Assembly: GCA_021814855.1 (NCBI GenBank)
Contig: JAKAHQ010000023.1
Coordinates: forward strand, 1-7,201
Direction: 5' to 3'
Source: Bacteroidota bacterium
GTDB taxonomy: Bacteria > Bacteroidota > Ignavibacteria > Ignavibacteriales > Melioribacteraceae
DNA: 7,201 nucleotides
The position numbers and the translations under genes are program-made. The notes beneath the pieces are model-generated. The model had not been told where the DNA came from and did not search any database. It saw only the letters and a program-made list of their open reading frames with translations. Of this stretch, positions 1 to 5,812 are shown piece after piece. Position 1 is the first letter of the stretch; each line of letters opens with the position of its first letter.

Positions 1-418
1 ACGCCGGTGCTACAATACAGTCCGCATCCGTTGTAAGAAGTATTTCGCCGCTGGAAATTTTAATTGCGTTGGCAAGAGCGTTCGTTTTGCCTTTCAACGA
101 GCCGATTGAACCGGCGGGAACTATCATTTTGAATTTAGGTTTATCTTTTATAAACGATTTCACTATCTCGCCAGTCTTATCAGTGGAGTGATCATTTACA
201 ATTATGATTTCCAGTTTGCCTTCGGGATAAATTAAATCGTTCAAAGACTTGATGCAGTCAAGAATATTTTCTTCCTCGTTTCTTGCCGCGACAATGACAG
301 TAACCGAAGGTAAGACGGCTTCATTAATCTTGGAGTATTTTTTACTCGCCCCGATTATGAAAACCGCCAGGTTTATAAAATAAAGCGATACCGCCGCTAT
401 AAAAATTGTCTCAAACAT
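1..418 (-). CDS. Family 2 glycosyltransferase, N-terminal part (runs off the left edge)
   Basis: Reading the minus strand from an ATG at 418 gives 139 codons without a stop, so the gene is partial and its C-terminus lies outside the window. Residues about 2-23 form a hydrophobic membrane segment. A GT-A nucleotide-sugar fold follows: VTVIVAARNEEENI at 39-52, IIIVNDHSTDKT at 71-82 with Asp76 as the likely nucleotide-binding aspartate, GKTNALANAI at 110-119, and TTDADC at 129-134, where D131-A-D133 is the DXD-type metal and sugar-nucleotide site. An N-terminal membrane helix before a GT2 domain is typical of membrane-anchored enzymes that build polysaccharides or glycolipids at the inner leaflet. 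The acceptor and sugar cannot be told from this fragment. The only Shine-Dalgarno-like sequence is a weak AGAG just before the start. The gene diverges from rsmA. The family call is firm, the exact role unknown. Confidence 0.88.
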   Translation of the reverse strand, partial: MFETIFIAAVSLYFINLAVFIIGASKKYSKINEAVLPSVTVIVAARNEEENILDCIKSLNDLIYPEGKLEIIIVNDHSTDKTGEIVKSFIKDKPKFKMIVPAGSIGSLKGKTNALANAIKISSGEILLTTDADCIVAPA

Positions 419-512
419 TCACTCTGATCTTTATTGAGTGTGCAAAATTACAGATATAAATTATAATGGTAAAAGCTATATTACTAACAGAATAAAAAAT
501 TTTTTATAGAGG
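419..512. promoter_or_regulatory. Divergent promoter region between the glycosyltransferase gene and rsmA
   Basis: This 94-bp gap must serve both outward-facing genes. It is AT-rich and centred on TATAAATTATAAT (455-467), which gives -10-like hexamers on both strands. On the plus strand, TTGAGT (434-439) lies 15 bp before TATAAA (455-460) and 22 bp before TATAAT (462-467), neither at ideal spacing. On the minus strand, TATAAT (complement of 460-465) has only a poor -35. A 5-bp inverted repeat CACTC/GAGTG (420-424 / 436-440) is also present. That a promoter lies here follows from gene orientation; the exact boxes are a guess. Confidence 0.3.
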
Positions 513-1295
513 ATGAATCAACCTAAGCCGTTAAAGAGATTCGGACAAAACTATCTTGTCGATCAAAACATAATCCGTAAGATTATAACTGAATTTAATC
601 CGCTGGCAGATGATGTTGTTCTTGAAATAGGACCGGGCACTGGTGCACTTACATCGCATCTTGTCGATTCTGTAAATGACTTTTACGCCGTTGAGGTTGA
701 TAAGCGCGTTGTTGACGATCTGCGCGCTCGCTTTCCTAAAGCGCATTTTGTAAATGCGGATTTTCTCAAAACCGAAATCAAAGACTTAGTTTCGACCGAA
801 AAGAAAATCCGGTTCATCGGAAATATTCCGTATAATATCACGTCGCCCATAGTTTTCAAGTTGATGGAAAACCGGAACAGAGTAAAGGACGCAATGTTCA
901 TGGTTCAGTTGGAAGTTGCCAGGCGAATGACTGCTAAAGAGAAGAGTGACGATTACGGAATATTGGGTGTTCTGCTTAACTATTTTGCAACGACAAAGTT
1001 ATGCTTCAAAATTTCACCGAACGTTTTCTACCCGAAGCCAAAAGTCCATTCTGCCGTCGTCCACATGGATTTTAATAGAGCCGCGGATTCATCCGTAAAC
1101 GATGAACATTTTATCAGCGTTGTCAAAGCGGCATTCGGCAACAGAAGAAAAACCTTAAAGAACTCGCTGTCTAATAGTATTTTCGGCAAGACGGAGTTTA
1201 TGCTTGGCACATTTGACTTAACTCGCCGGGCGGAAGAGTTATCAATCAATGAATTTGTTGAGCTTGCCAAATTGCTGAACGTTAAACAAAAATAA
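513..1295 (+). CDS. rsmA: 16S rRNA (adenine1518-N6/adenine1519-N6)-dimethyltransferase RsmA (KsgA)
   Basis: RsmA uses S-adenosylmethionine to dimethylate two adjacent adenines in the helix 45 loop of 16S rRNA, a late quality step in 30S assembly in the cytoplasm. The 260-residue length is normal for the family. Family motifs appear in order: KRFGQNYLVDQNII (8-21), SAM motif I VLEIGPGTGALT (36-47), the acidic ribose-binding strand AVEVDK with Glu61, the catalytic NIPYNITSP (104-112), where Asn104-Ile-Pro-Tyr107 is the N6-adenine methylase signature, FYPKPKVHSAVV (172-183), and the C-terminal AFGNRRKTLKNSL (207-219). The ATG at 513 fits the family N-terminus, and a stop at 507-509 excludes a longer form. 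Oddly, GAGG abuts the ATG with no spacer. The stop codon overlaps the start of the next gene, so the two are probably cotranscribed. Confidence 0.97.
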   Translation: MNQPKPLKRFGQNYLVDQNIIRKIITEFNPLADDVVLEIGPGTGALTSHLVDSVNDFYAVEVDKRVVDDLRARFPKAHFVNADFLKTEIKDLVSTEKKIRFIGNIPYNITSPIVFKLMENRNRVKDAMFMVQLEVARRMTAKEKSDDYGILGVLLNYFATTKLCFKISPNVFYPKPKVHSAVVHMDFNRAADSSVNDEHFISVVKAAFGNRRKTLKNSLSNSIFGKTEFMLGTFDLTRRAEELSINEFVELAKLLNVKQK

Positions 1296-2266
1296 TGACT
1301 ATGCCGATAAATCTTTCATCCATACAAAGCAGGCTCGTTAAATCCCTGTGTAATCTTAGAACAGTAGACTTAGCCGTAATTGTATTTTGCATATTCATTT
1401 CTATCCCCAACATAATTTTTCATGCCGCTGTTGGAGTGTGGTTTATCAACCTCGCAGTAAATGTTTTTGTAATTATCATTGCTGTAGTTTCGAGCAATAA
1501 AAAATCTCTAAGCCCAGATTCAATTTGGAGACAGGTTAATTACTGGTACCTTGTGCCGTTGGTTTTTATTTTTTTCAAAGAGCTTCATACAATGATAGAA
1601 CCGATGCGCAGCAGAATTTACGACGACATGCTGATTTTAATCGATCGTTATATATTAAGATCTGATCCGACCGTAGAACTTTATAAAATCGCAAACCCGT
1701 ATCTGACGGAACTTCTTCAAATTGTTTACGGAACATTTTTCTTTCTTCCGGTCATACTTGGCATTGATCTTATCCGGCAAAAAAAATTCAAGGAGTTCGA
1801 CTATTCGGCCTTTATAATTTTTTTCGGATTCTGCCTTTCGTTTATCGGATATTTTATTGTGCCGGCTATCGGACCAAGATTCACACTTCACAACTTTGAG
1901 ACGAACAATATAGAAATGCCGGGCATACTGGTTACAAATTTTTTACGCGAGATAGTAAACTCTGGCGAATCAATTCCCTCAGGCACTCTTTATCCGGCTT
2001 ACTATGTTCAACGCGATGCTTTTCCAAGCGGTCACACTCAAATGACTTTGCTCGTTATGATCCTTTCGATAAAATTTAAAAGCCGGTTCAAATGGTTTTT
2101 CATTCCTAACGGAATTTTATTGATCTTTGCTACAGTATATCTTCGATATCATTACGTAACCGATTTAATCGGCGGCTTCTTTTTTATGCTGCTCACTCTT
2201 TGGAGTGGTAAATATATTTATAAATGGTGGGAAACTATAAAAGCAACCCGCAACAGCTCCATTTGA
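1295..2266 (+). CDS. PAP2-superfamily integral membrane phosphatase or phosphotransferase
   Basis: A polytopic protein of 323 residues with about eight hydrophobic stretches (roughly 22-43, 45-66, 84-97, 139-160, 171-190, 246-261, 268-284, 290-308). The PAP2 catalytic signature is clear: AFPSGHTQ with P244-S245-G246-H247, then YLRYHYVTD ending in H286-x3-D290, the histidine-aspartate pair that attacks the phosphoester. The region IYDDMLILIDRYI (108-120) and GPRFTLH (193-199) suggest the branch that includes inositol phosphorylceramide synthase-like (Aur1/PAP2_3) proteins rather than BacA-type or small PgpB enzymes. The substrate is probably a lipid phosphate or phospholipid headgroup, but which one is unknown. 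The start overlaps the rsmA stop (TAATG) and has no Shine-Dalgarno sequence, suggesting reinitiation; a second ATG two codons later (1301) is an alternative. The superfamily call is firm, the reaction inferred. Confidence 0.87.
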   Translation: MTMPINLSSIQSRLVKSLCNLRTVDLAVIVFCIFISIPNIIFHAAVGVWFINLAVNVFVIIIAVVSSNKKSLSPDSIWRQVNYWYLVPLVFIFFKELHTMIEPMRSRIYDDMLILIDRYILRSDPTVELYKIANPYLTELLQIVYGTFFFLPVILGIDLIRQKKFKEFDYSAFIIFFGFCLSFIGYFIVPAIGPRFTLHNFETNNIEMPGILVTNFLREIVNSGESIPSGTLYPAYYVQRDAFPSGHTQMTLLVMILSIKFKSRFKWFFIPNGILLIFATVYLRYHYVTDLIGGFFFMLLTLWSGKYIYKWWETIKATRNSSI

Positions 2267-2436
2267 TTTCTGGTTCTGATCTTGCTCTTGTTCTTGACCT
2301 TTCTTTGCAACCTTCCCTATCGCCTTTATAACTGTCGCTAAAAATTTGCCTCCGACTTTTTCTTTTCCAAGTTTTACAAGGTACAATTTGAAATGTTAGG
2401 AAAGATTATTCGTTTATGGAGAATTAAAACATAGAT
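2267..2436. other. Intergenic region between the PAP2 and ABC exporter genes
   Basis: This 170-bp gap contains the hexamer tract, no hairpin strong enough to be called a terminator, and a possible -10 element TACAAT (2382-2387) without a convincing -35. GGAGA (2418-2422) is the only Shine-Dalgarno-like sequence before the ABC gene, but it sits 14 nt from the ATG, longer than usual. A minus-strand reading frame without an ATG crosses the gap and could be a gene relic. Whether the ABC gene has its own promoter cannot be settled by reading. Confidence 0.35.
2269..2298. repeat. Degenerate 6-bp tandem tract
   Basis: Just after the PAP2 stop, five 6-base units follow each other: TCTGGT, TCTGAT, CTTGCT, CTTGTT, CTTGAC. 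The top strand is pyrimidine-rich. Read on the minus strand it would encode alternating Gln with Glu, Asp or Asn; read in the PAP2 frame it is strongly hydrophobic. It could be a decayed microsatellite or part of an eroded coding sequence. Confidence 0.45.
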
Positions 2437-4203
2437 ATGCGCAGATCAGATTTTTACCAACTCGAATTCAAGTACAAAGGAACCAGTTCCGTTAGAAAGC
2501 TTTTATATCTTTACCACGGCCAGTATCTCAAATTAATTTTATCGATCATATTATTCGCGATAAAACATTCCCCCGTTTGGATTCTCCCGGTTGTTATTGC
2601 CAGGATGATAACCATTATCAGCAATACGGATAAGTACGGCATTCACGATCTCTGGGTGATAGGTATTATCTTCTTCGCGGTTATTCTTCAGAACATCCCG
2701 ATGCACACTTTGTTCGTAAGAGTTTTCAGCGGAGCGCTCAATACAATGCAGCTTGGGTTAAGATCGGCAATAGTCCGCCGGCTGCAGGAATTATCAATTT
2801 CTTTTCACGATAATTTTCAATCGGGCAAACTTCAAACAAAAGTTCTACGCGATGTGGAGACGCTCGAAATACTTTCGCGTAATTTGATGAATTCCGTATT
2901 CCCCGCAGTTCTTACGATTATAGTCGCGTTTACTGTTACAGTACAAACCCAACCGGTTGTTGCCGTTTTTTATATCGTCTCGGTTCCTATTGCCTCAAGT
3001 CTTGTTTTTGTTTTTTCAAAAAGAATGACTGCGAGAAACGTGGAATACCGAAGCGAAATCGAATCGCTCTCCGTCCGCGTCGTCGAGATGATCCAGATGA
3101 TTCCAATTACCCGCGCGCATGGCGTTGAAAAATTGGAATTGTCTAAAATGCATTCGCAGCTTGAAAACGTTAAGCGTAAAGGAATACGGCTCGAGGTAGT
3201 AGGCGCTTTGTTCGGCGCAAGTTCATGGACCTCATTTCAAATAGTTATGCTGGCTTGCTTAATGTTCACTTCGATACTCGCGTTTAATAAAACAATCAGC
3301 GTCGGCGAGGTTGTGCTATTCCAAAGTTACTTTGCCATGATAGTGGGTGCGGTAAATTTAATATTAAATTCGTATCCCGATCTCGCCCGGGGTTTTGAAT
3401 CGATTCGTTCTATCGGTGAAATTTTGGAATGCCCTGATATTGAGCAAAACGAAGGCAAGCTTCCGGTCAATTCGGTAGACGGGCATTACATTTTCGATAA
3501 TGTAAGTTTCATTTACAATAAAAGCGATGAACACGCCTTAAAACATTTTTCACTTGAGATTAATCCCGGCGAATCGATTGCATTCGTCGGCGAATCCGGC
3601 TCGGGCAAATCCACCTTGATGAACCTTGTCATCGGTTTCAGAAGACCCTCGGAAGGAAGAATTCTTCTGGACGGAATAGATATGCAGGAATTGGATCTCC
3701 GCCAATACAGAAGATTCCTTGCTGTCGTTCCGCAAAACACAATTTTGTTCAGCGGATCGGTAAGAGAAAATATAATGTACGGTTTGGATAAAATTTCCGA
3801 TAAACAAATCTGGGACATTCTCGAAATAGCAAACGCGGCGGAATTTGTTTCAAAGCTTCCTCAAGGGTTGGAAACCCGGCTTGGCGAAAGAGGCGCACGG
3901 CTTTCCGGAGGGCAGCGCCAGCGCATAGCAATTGCGCGCGCATTCATACGCAATCCAAAAGTAATTGTTCTCGATGAGGCTACCTCTGCACTTGATGTTC
4001 TTTCCGAATCGCTTATACAGGAAGCGCTGCAAAGATTAATCAAGGGAAGAACAACTTTAATTGTTGCGCACCGGCTTTCTACAATTAGAAATGCAAACCG
4101 AATTGTTGTAATGAAAAACGGTGCATGCGTAGAAACCGGGACGCACGAACAGCTAATTAAGTCCAAAGGCGAGTTCTACCGCTTCAAACTTTTGCAGCAA
4201 TAG
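2437..4203 (+). CDS. ABC exporter half-transporter (fused membrane and ATPase domains)
   Basis: The 588 residues have the full type IV (MsbA-like) exporter layout. The membrane domain spans about 30-315, with six likely helices near 31-57, 72-93, 153-170, 173-194, 262-283 and 289-311. The segment LSISFHDNFQSGKLQTKVL (119-137) is the usual cytoplasmic element before coupling helix 1. All ATPase motifs are intact: A-loop Tyr360, Walker A GESGSGKST (385-393, Lys391), Q-loop Gln433, signature LSGGQ (489-493), Walker B VIVLDE (509-514) with catalytic Glu514, D-loop SALD (517-520) and switch His545. With both half-sites consensus, it can work as a homodimer in the inner membrane. No partner gene is adjacent, no peptidase domain is present, and the substrate (lipid, peptide or drug) cannot be inferred. 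The start at 2437 follows an in-frame stop at 2425-2427. Confidence 0.95.
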   Translation: MRRSDFYQLEFKYKGTSSVRKLLYLYHGQYLKLILSIILFAIKHSPVWILPVVIARMITIISNTDKYGIHDLWVIGIIFFAVILQNIPMHTLFVRVFSGALNTMQLGLRSAIVRRLQELSISFHDNFQSGKLQTKVLRDVETLEILSRNLMNSVFPAVLTIIVAFTVTVQTQPVVAVFYIVSVPIASSLVFVFSKRMTARNVEYRSEIESLSVRVVEMIQMIPITRAHGVEKLELSKMHSQLENVKRKGIRLEVVGALFGASSWTSFQIVMLACLMFTSILAFNKTISVGEVVLFQSYFAMIVGAVNLILNSYPDLARGFESIRSIGEILECPDIEQNEGKLPVNSVDGHYIFDNVSFIYNKSDEHALKHFSLEINPGESIAFVGESGSGKSTLMNLVIGFRRPSEGRILLDGIDMQELDLRQYRRFLAVVPQNTILFSGSVRENIMYGLDKISDKQIWDILEIANAAEFVSKLPQGLETRLGERGARLSGGQRQRIAIARAFIRNPKVIVLDEATSALDVLSESLIQEALQRLIKGRTTLIVAHRLSTIRNANRIVVMKNGACVETGTHEQLIKSKGEFYRFKLLQQ

Positions 4204-4213
4204 AACGGCAATC

Positions 4214-4540
4214 TTATACTTGAATTTTTCCTGCGTCAACTTTCTGAATTATCTCGACAATCAACGCGAAATACCTGTCGAGCGAGCAGTTGGCGTCCTC
4301 TCGTAAATAGCAATTGCCGTTTTCCTTTGCGCGGCATTGCACGCAAACTGTATCTCGTAATTTATCCCGGTAATCATTTATTTTTTCAGAATCGACACCG
4401 TGAACAACCTCTATAATTTGAGGAAGGAACAATTCCACAGCGCAGCTTTCTTTTTCATTAAGAGTGCAGCCGCCGCGCTCGTTTGAATCAACACAAATGG
4501 AACAGACATTTTGTTTTATTGCCTTTAAATATTTATCCAT
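4214..4540 (-). CDS. Small cysteine-rich protein with two tandem four-cysteine units
   Basis: I do not recognise a named family. The 108 residues are two copies of one unit of about 52 residues (2-54 and 55-106). The first has C13-x2-C16-x8-C25-x7-C33, the second C66-x2-C69-x7-C77-x7-C85. Each continues into an amphipathic helix ending alike (IIEVVHGVDSEKI and IVEIIQKVDAGKI), and a Gly-x-Cys-x-Leu step around the third cysteine is shared. No signal peptide or membrane segment is visible, so it is probably cytoplasmic. Four cysteines per unit could bind a zinc ion or an iron-sulfur cluster; this is inference. The start at 4540 is supported by AAAGG 7 nt upstream. The gene is convergent with the ABC exporter (10 bp between stops) and divergent from menG (49 bp). 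The conserved duplication argues strongly for a real gene. Confidence 0.8.
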   Translation of the reverse strand: MDKYLKAIKQNVCSICVDSNERGGCTLNEKESCAVELFLPQIIEVVHGVDSEKINDYRDKLRDTVCVQCRAKENGNCYLREDANCSLDRYFALIVEIIQKVDAGKIQV

Positions 4541-4547
4541 AAATTTG

Positions 4548-4552
4548 CCTTT
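4548..4552 (-). promoter_or_regulatory. Ribosome binding site of the cysteine-rich protein gene
   Basis: On the minus strand AAAGG lies 7 nt before the ATG at 4540. This is the best-placed Shine-Dalgarno-like sequence of the genes in the window and supports this start. Promoters for both this gene and menG must lie within or beside the 49-bp gap 4541-4589, but I find no convincing pair of boxes there. Confidence 0.4.
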
Positions 4553-4589
4553 GCAATCTCAATAAAAAATTAGCGAATACTTTTCTAAT

Positions 4590-5279
4590 ATGGAAGTCAT
4601 AAATAAGAAATCACAAGTAAAAAGAATTTTTGATTCTATCTCTCACCGGTACGATTTTCTAAATCATTTTTTAAGCGCCGGTGTGGATTTGTACTGGCGA
4701 AAAAAAGCCATACAACTTTCGGGAATGTCGCCAGATACCGTTTTGCTCGATATCGCATGCGGCACGGGAGATTTTGCAATCACGGCAAAAAAATCCGGAG
4801 TTGGTAAAATTTTCGGGGCCGATCTTTCTCTAAATATGCTTTCGCTTTTCAACAAGAAGGCAGAGTGGATCAAGGGGTACTCGGTTGAAACAGTCGCCGA
4901 AGCATTGCCATTTAAAGAAAAATCGTTTACAAATATTACCGTGGCTTTCGGCGTGCGCAACTTTTACGATATCCGGCAGGCGTTTTCTGCATTTCGAAAT
5001 GTTCTTACAAAGAACGGCAAGGTTACCGTCCTCGAATTCAGACTTCCTCAAAATTCTGTAGTACGAAATTTTTATCTATTCTATTTCAACAAGATACTTC
5101 CCTTTATCGGTAGATTAATTTCGAAGGATAAAGAAGCATATACTTATTTACCGGAATCGGTTGGCGAGTTTGATAGGAAGGTCGATCTTGTTTCAATCTT
5201 CAAAGACTGCGGCTTCTCAAATGTCGAGAAACATTCGCTGACATTTGGATTGGTGCAAGTGGTGATTGCAATAAAATAA
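4590..5279 (+). CDS. menG: Demethylmenaquinone methyltransferase (UbiE/MenG family)
   Basis: MenG transfers a methyl group from S-adenosylmethionine to demethylmenaquinone, the last step of menaquinone synthesis, at the cytoplasmic face of the membrane. The 229 residues match family length. Family landmarks are in order: VKRIFDSISHRYDFLNHFLS (10-29), GVDLYWRKKA (31-40), SAM motif I LLDIACGTGDFA (52-63), GADLSLNML (76-84), ALPFKEKSFTNITVAFGVRN (105-124), VLEFRLP (147-153), and the UbiE C-terminal signature YTYLPESVGEF (184-194). The protein could also act on ubiquinone precursors, but in the suggested lineage menaquinone is expected. There is no Shine-Dalgarno sequence before the ATG at 4590; the start is chosen because it gives the normal N-terminus just before the KVxxIFD-type motif. 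No other men genes are adjacent, so the pathway is dispersed. Confidence 0.95.
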   Translation: MEVINKKSQVKRIFDSISHRYDFLNHFLSAGVDLYWRKKAIQLSGMSPDTVLLDIACGTGDFAITAKKSGVGKIFGADLSLNMLSLFNKKAEWIKGYSVETVAEALPFKEKSFTNITVAFGVRNFYDIRQAFSAFRNVLTKNGKVTVLEFRLPQNSVVRNFYLFYFNKILPFIGRLISKDKEAYTYLPESVGEFDRKVDLVSIFKDCGFSNVEKHSLTFGLVQVVIAIK

Positions 5280-5326
5280 ATATCATTCTCATACGTAAGC
5301 CCCGTAATAAAATTTTAATGATGTTT
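5278..5326 (+). terminator. Possible weak hairpin after menG
   Basis: Starting inside the menG stop codon, 5278-5287 can pair with 5317-5326 (10 pairs, one G-U, mostly A-U), enclosing a 29-nt loop that contains a small inner stem TACG/CGTA (5292-5295 / 5303-5306). TTTT at 5324-5327 overlaps the end of the stem. The stem is too AU-rich and the loop too long for a confident intrinsic terminator. Confidence 0.2.
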
Positions 5327-5409
5327 TGCTAGATCGTTTATCTTTACAAGCGCCGCGATAAACAGAGCACCACCATTTAAAAGATTGTGCTGGAAATTTA
5401 TTTTTAATT
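5327..5409. other. Intergenic stretch with two short inverted repeats
   Basis: Between the convergent ends of menG and the lipoprotein gene lie two inverted repeats: GTTTATC/GATAAAC (5336-5342 / 5357-5363, 14-nt spacer) and AGCAC/GTGCT (5366-5370 / 5387-5391, 16-nt spacer), then an A/T run up to the lipoprotein stop. They may form 3' structures for the minus-strand transcript, though neither has a proper U-tract. No gene is visible. Confidence 0.3.
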
Positions 5410-5805
5410 TTATACTCTGACAGGCCAATGTATTATTCCAAATTTATAAAGGATATAATAAATAGCAGCCGAACCAAAAATGATGGTATAAATTGTTTTT
5501 GCTTCATCAATATGATATTCATACTTTTTTAAAATATCATTTTTATCTAAAACTCTCGGGTTACCTTTTGCATCCGTGAATTGAATTGAATCTTTACCTA
5601 TTGAGGTTATAGAACTATTTTCTCTAATGTCGATTTCGGAATTATCTTTTAAACGAATTCTGGCAATTTTATGAGTTGAAATTTTATCGGCATTAGAAGA
5701 ACTATTCACCGCGAAATATGAATAACAACCGCTAAAAAATAGGATAGTGGTGGTAAGACTAAAAAGTCTCAAATACTTCGCTAATTTGAAAGTCATAATA
5801 ATCAT
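5410..5805 (-). CDS. Small putative lipoprotein with a C-terminal hydrophobic segment
   Basis: A 131-residue protein of no family I can name. The N-terminus is a lipoprotein signal peptide: basic start (Lys7, Lys10, Arg13), hydrophobic core to Phe24, lipobox FSGC with Cys27 as the likely lipidated residue. Residues about 45-92 look like a small beta-rich domain (ARIRLKDNSEIDI, then SIQFTDAKGNPRVL), in the style of short SH3-like lipoproteins. Residues 104-125 form a second hydrophobic stretch, unusual in a lipoprotein and perhaps a membrane helix. The ATG at 5805 begins 7 bp after the stop of the upstream transporter gene, so the two are probably one operon. GGGG (5807-5810) sits 1 nt before this ATG but 10 nt before an in-frame ATG at 5796, so the protein may be 128 residues. 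Sampled GC content is about 30%, clearly below neighbouring genes. Confidence 0.72.
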   Translation of the reverse strand: MIIMTFKLAKYLRLFSLTTTILFFSGCYSYFAVNSSSNADKISTHKIARIRLKDNSEIDIRENSSITSIGKDSIQFTDAKGNPRVLDKNDILKKYEYHIDEAKTIYTIIFGSAAIYYILYKFGIIHWPVRV

Positions 5806-5812
5806 ACCCCAT

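Noticed and set aside
2416..2427. Mini reading frame ATG GAG AAT TAA, in frame 21 nt upstream of the ABC exporter start
   Set aside because: Three sense codons are too few to call a leader peptide, there is no attenuator structure, and such short frames are common by chance; the GGAG in it is better seen as the distant Shine-Dalgarno sequence.
3513..4166. Several antisense reading frames of 60-101 residues across the ATPase half of the ABC exporter
   Set aside because: They are opposite a gene with all ABC motifs intact, have no recognisable motifs, and are rich in Ser, Cys and Arg as expected for codon shadows.
4201..4216. Shared terminator between the convergent ABC exporter and cysteine-rich protein genes
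   Set aside because: Only 10 bp separate the stops and no stem or T-run is present there; any terminator must lie inside the opposing gene and I could not identify one.
4578..4585. TACTTTTC before menG, one base from the Bacteroidota -7 consensus
   Set aside because: The nearest upstream TTG is 24 bp away, too far, and transcription would begin almost at the start codon.
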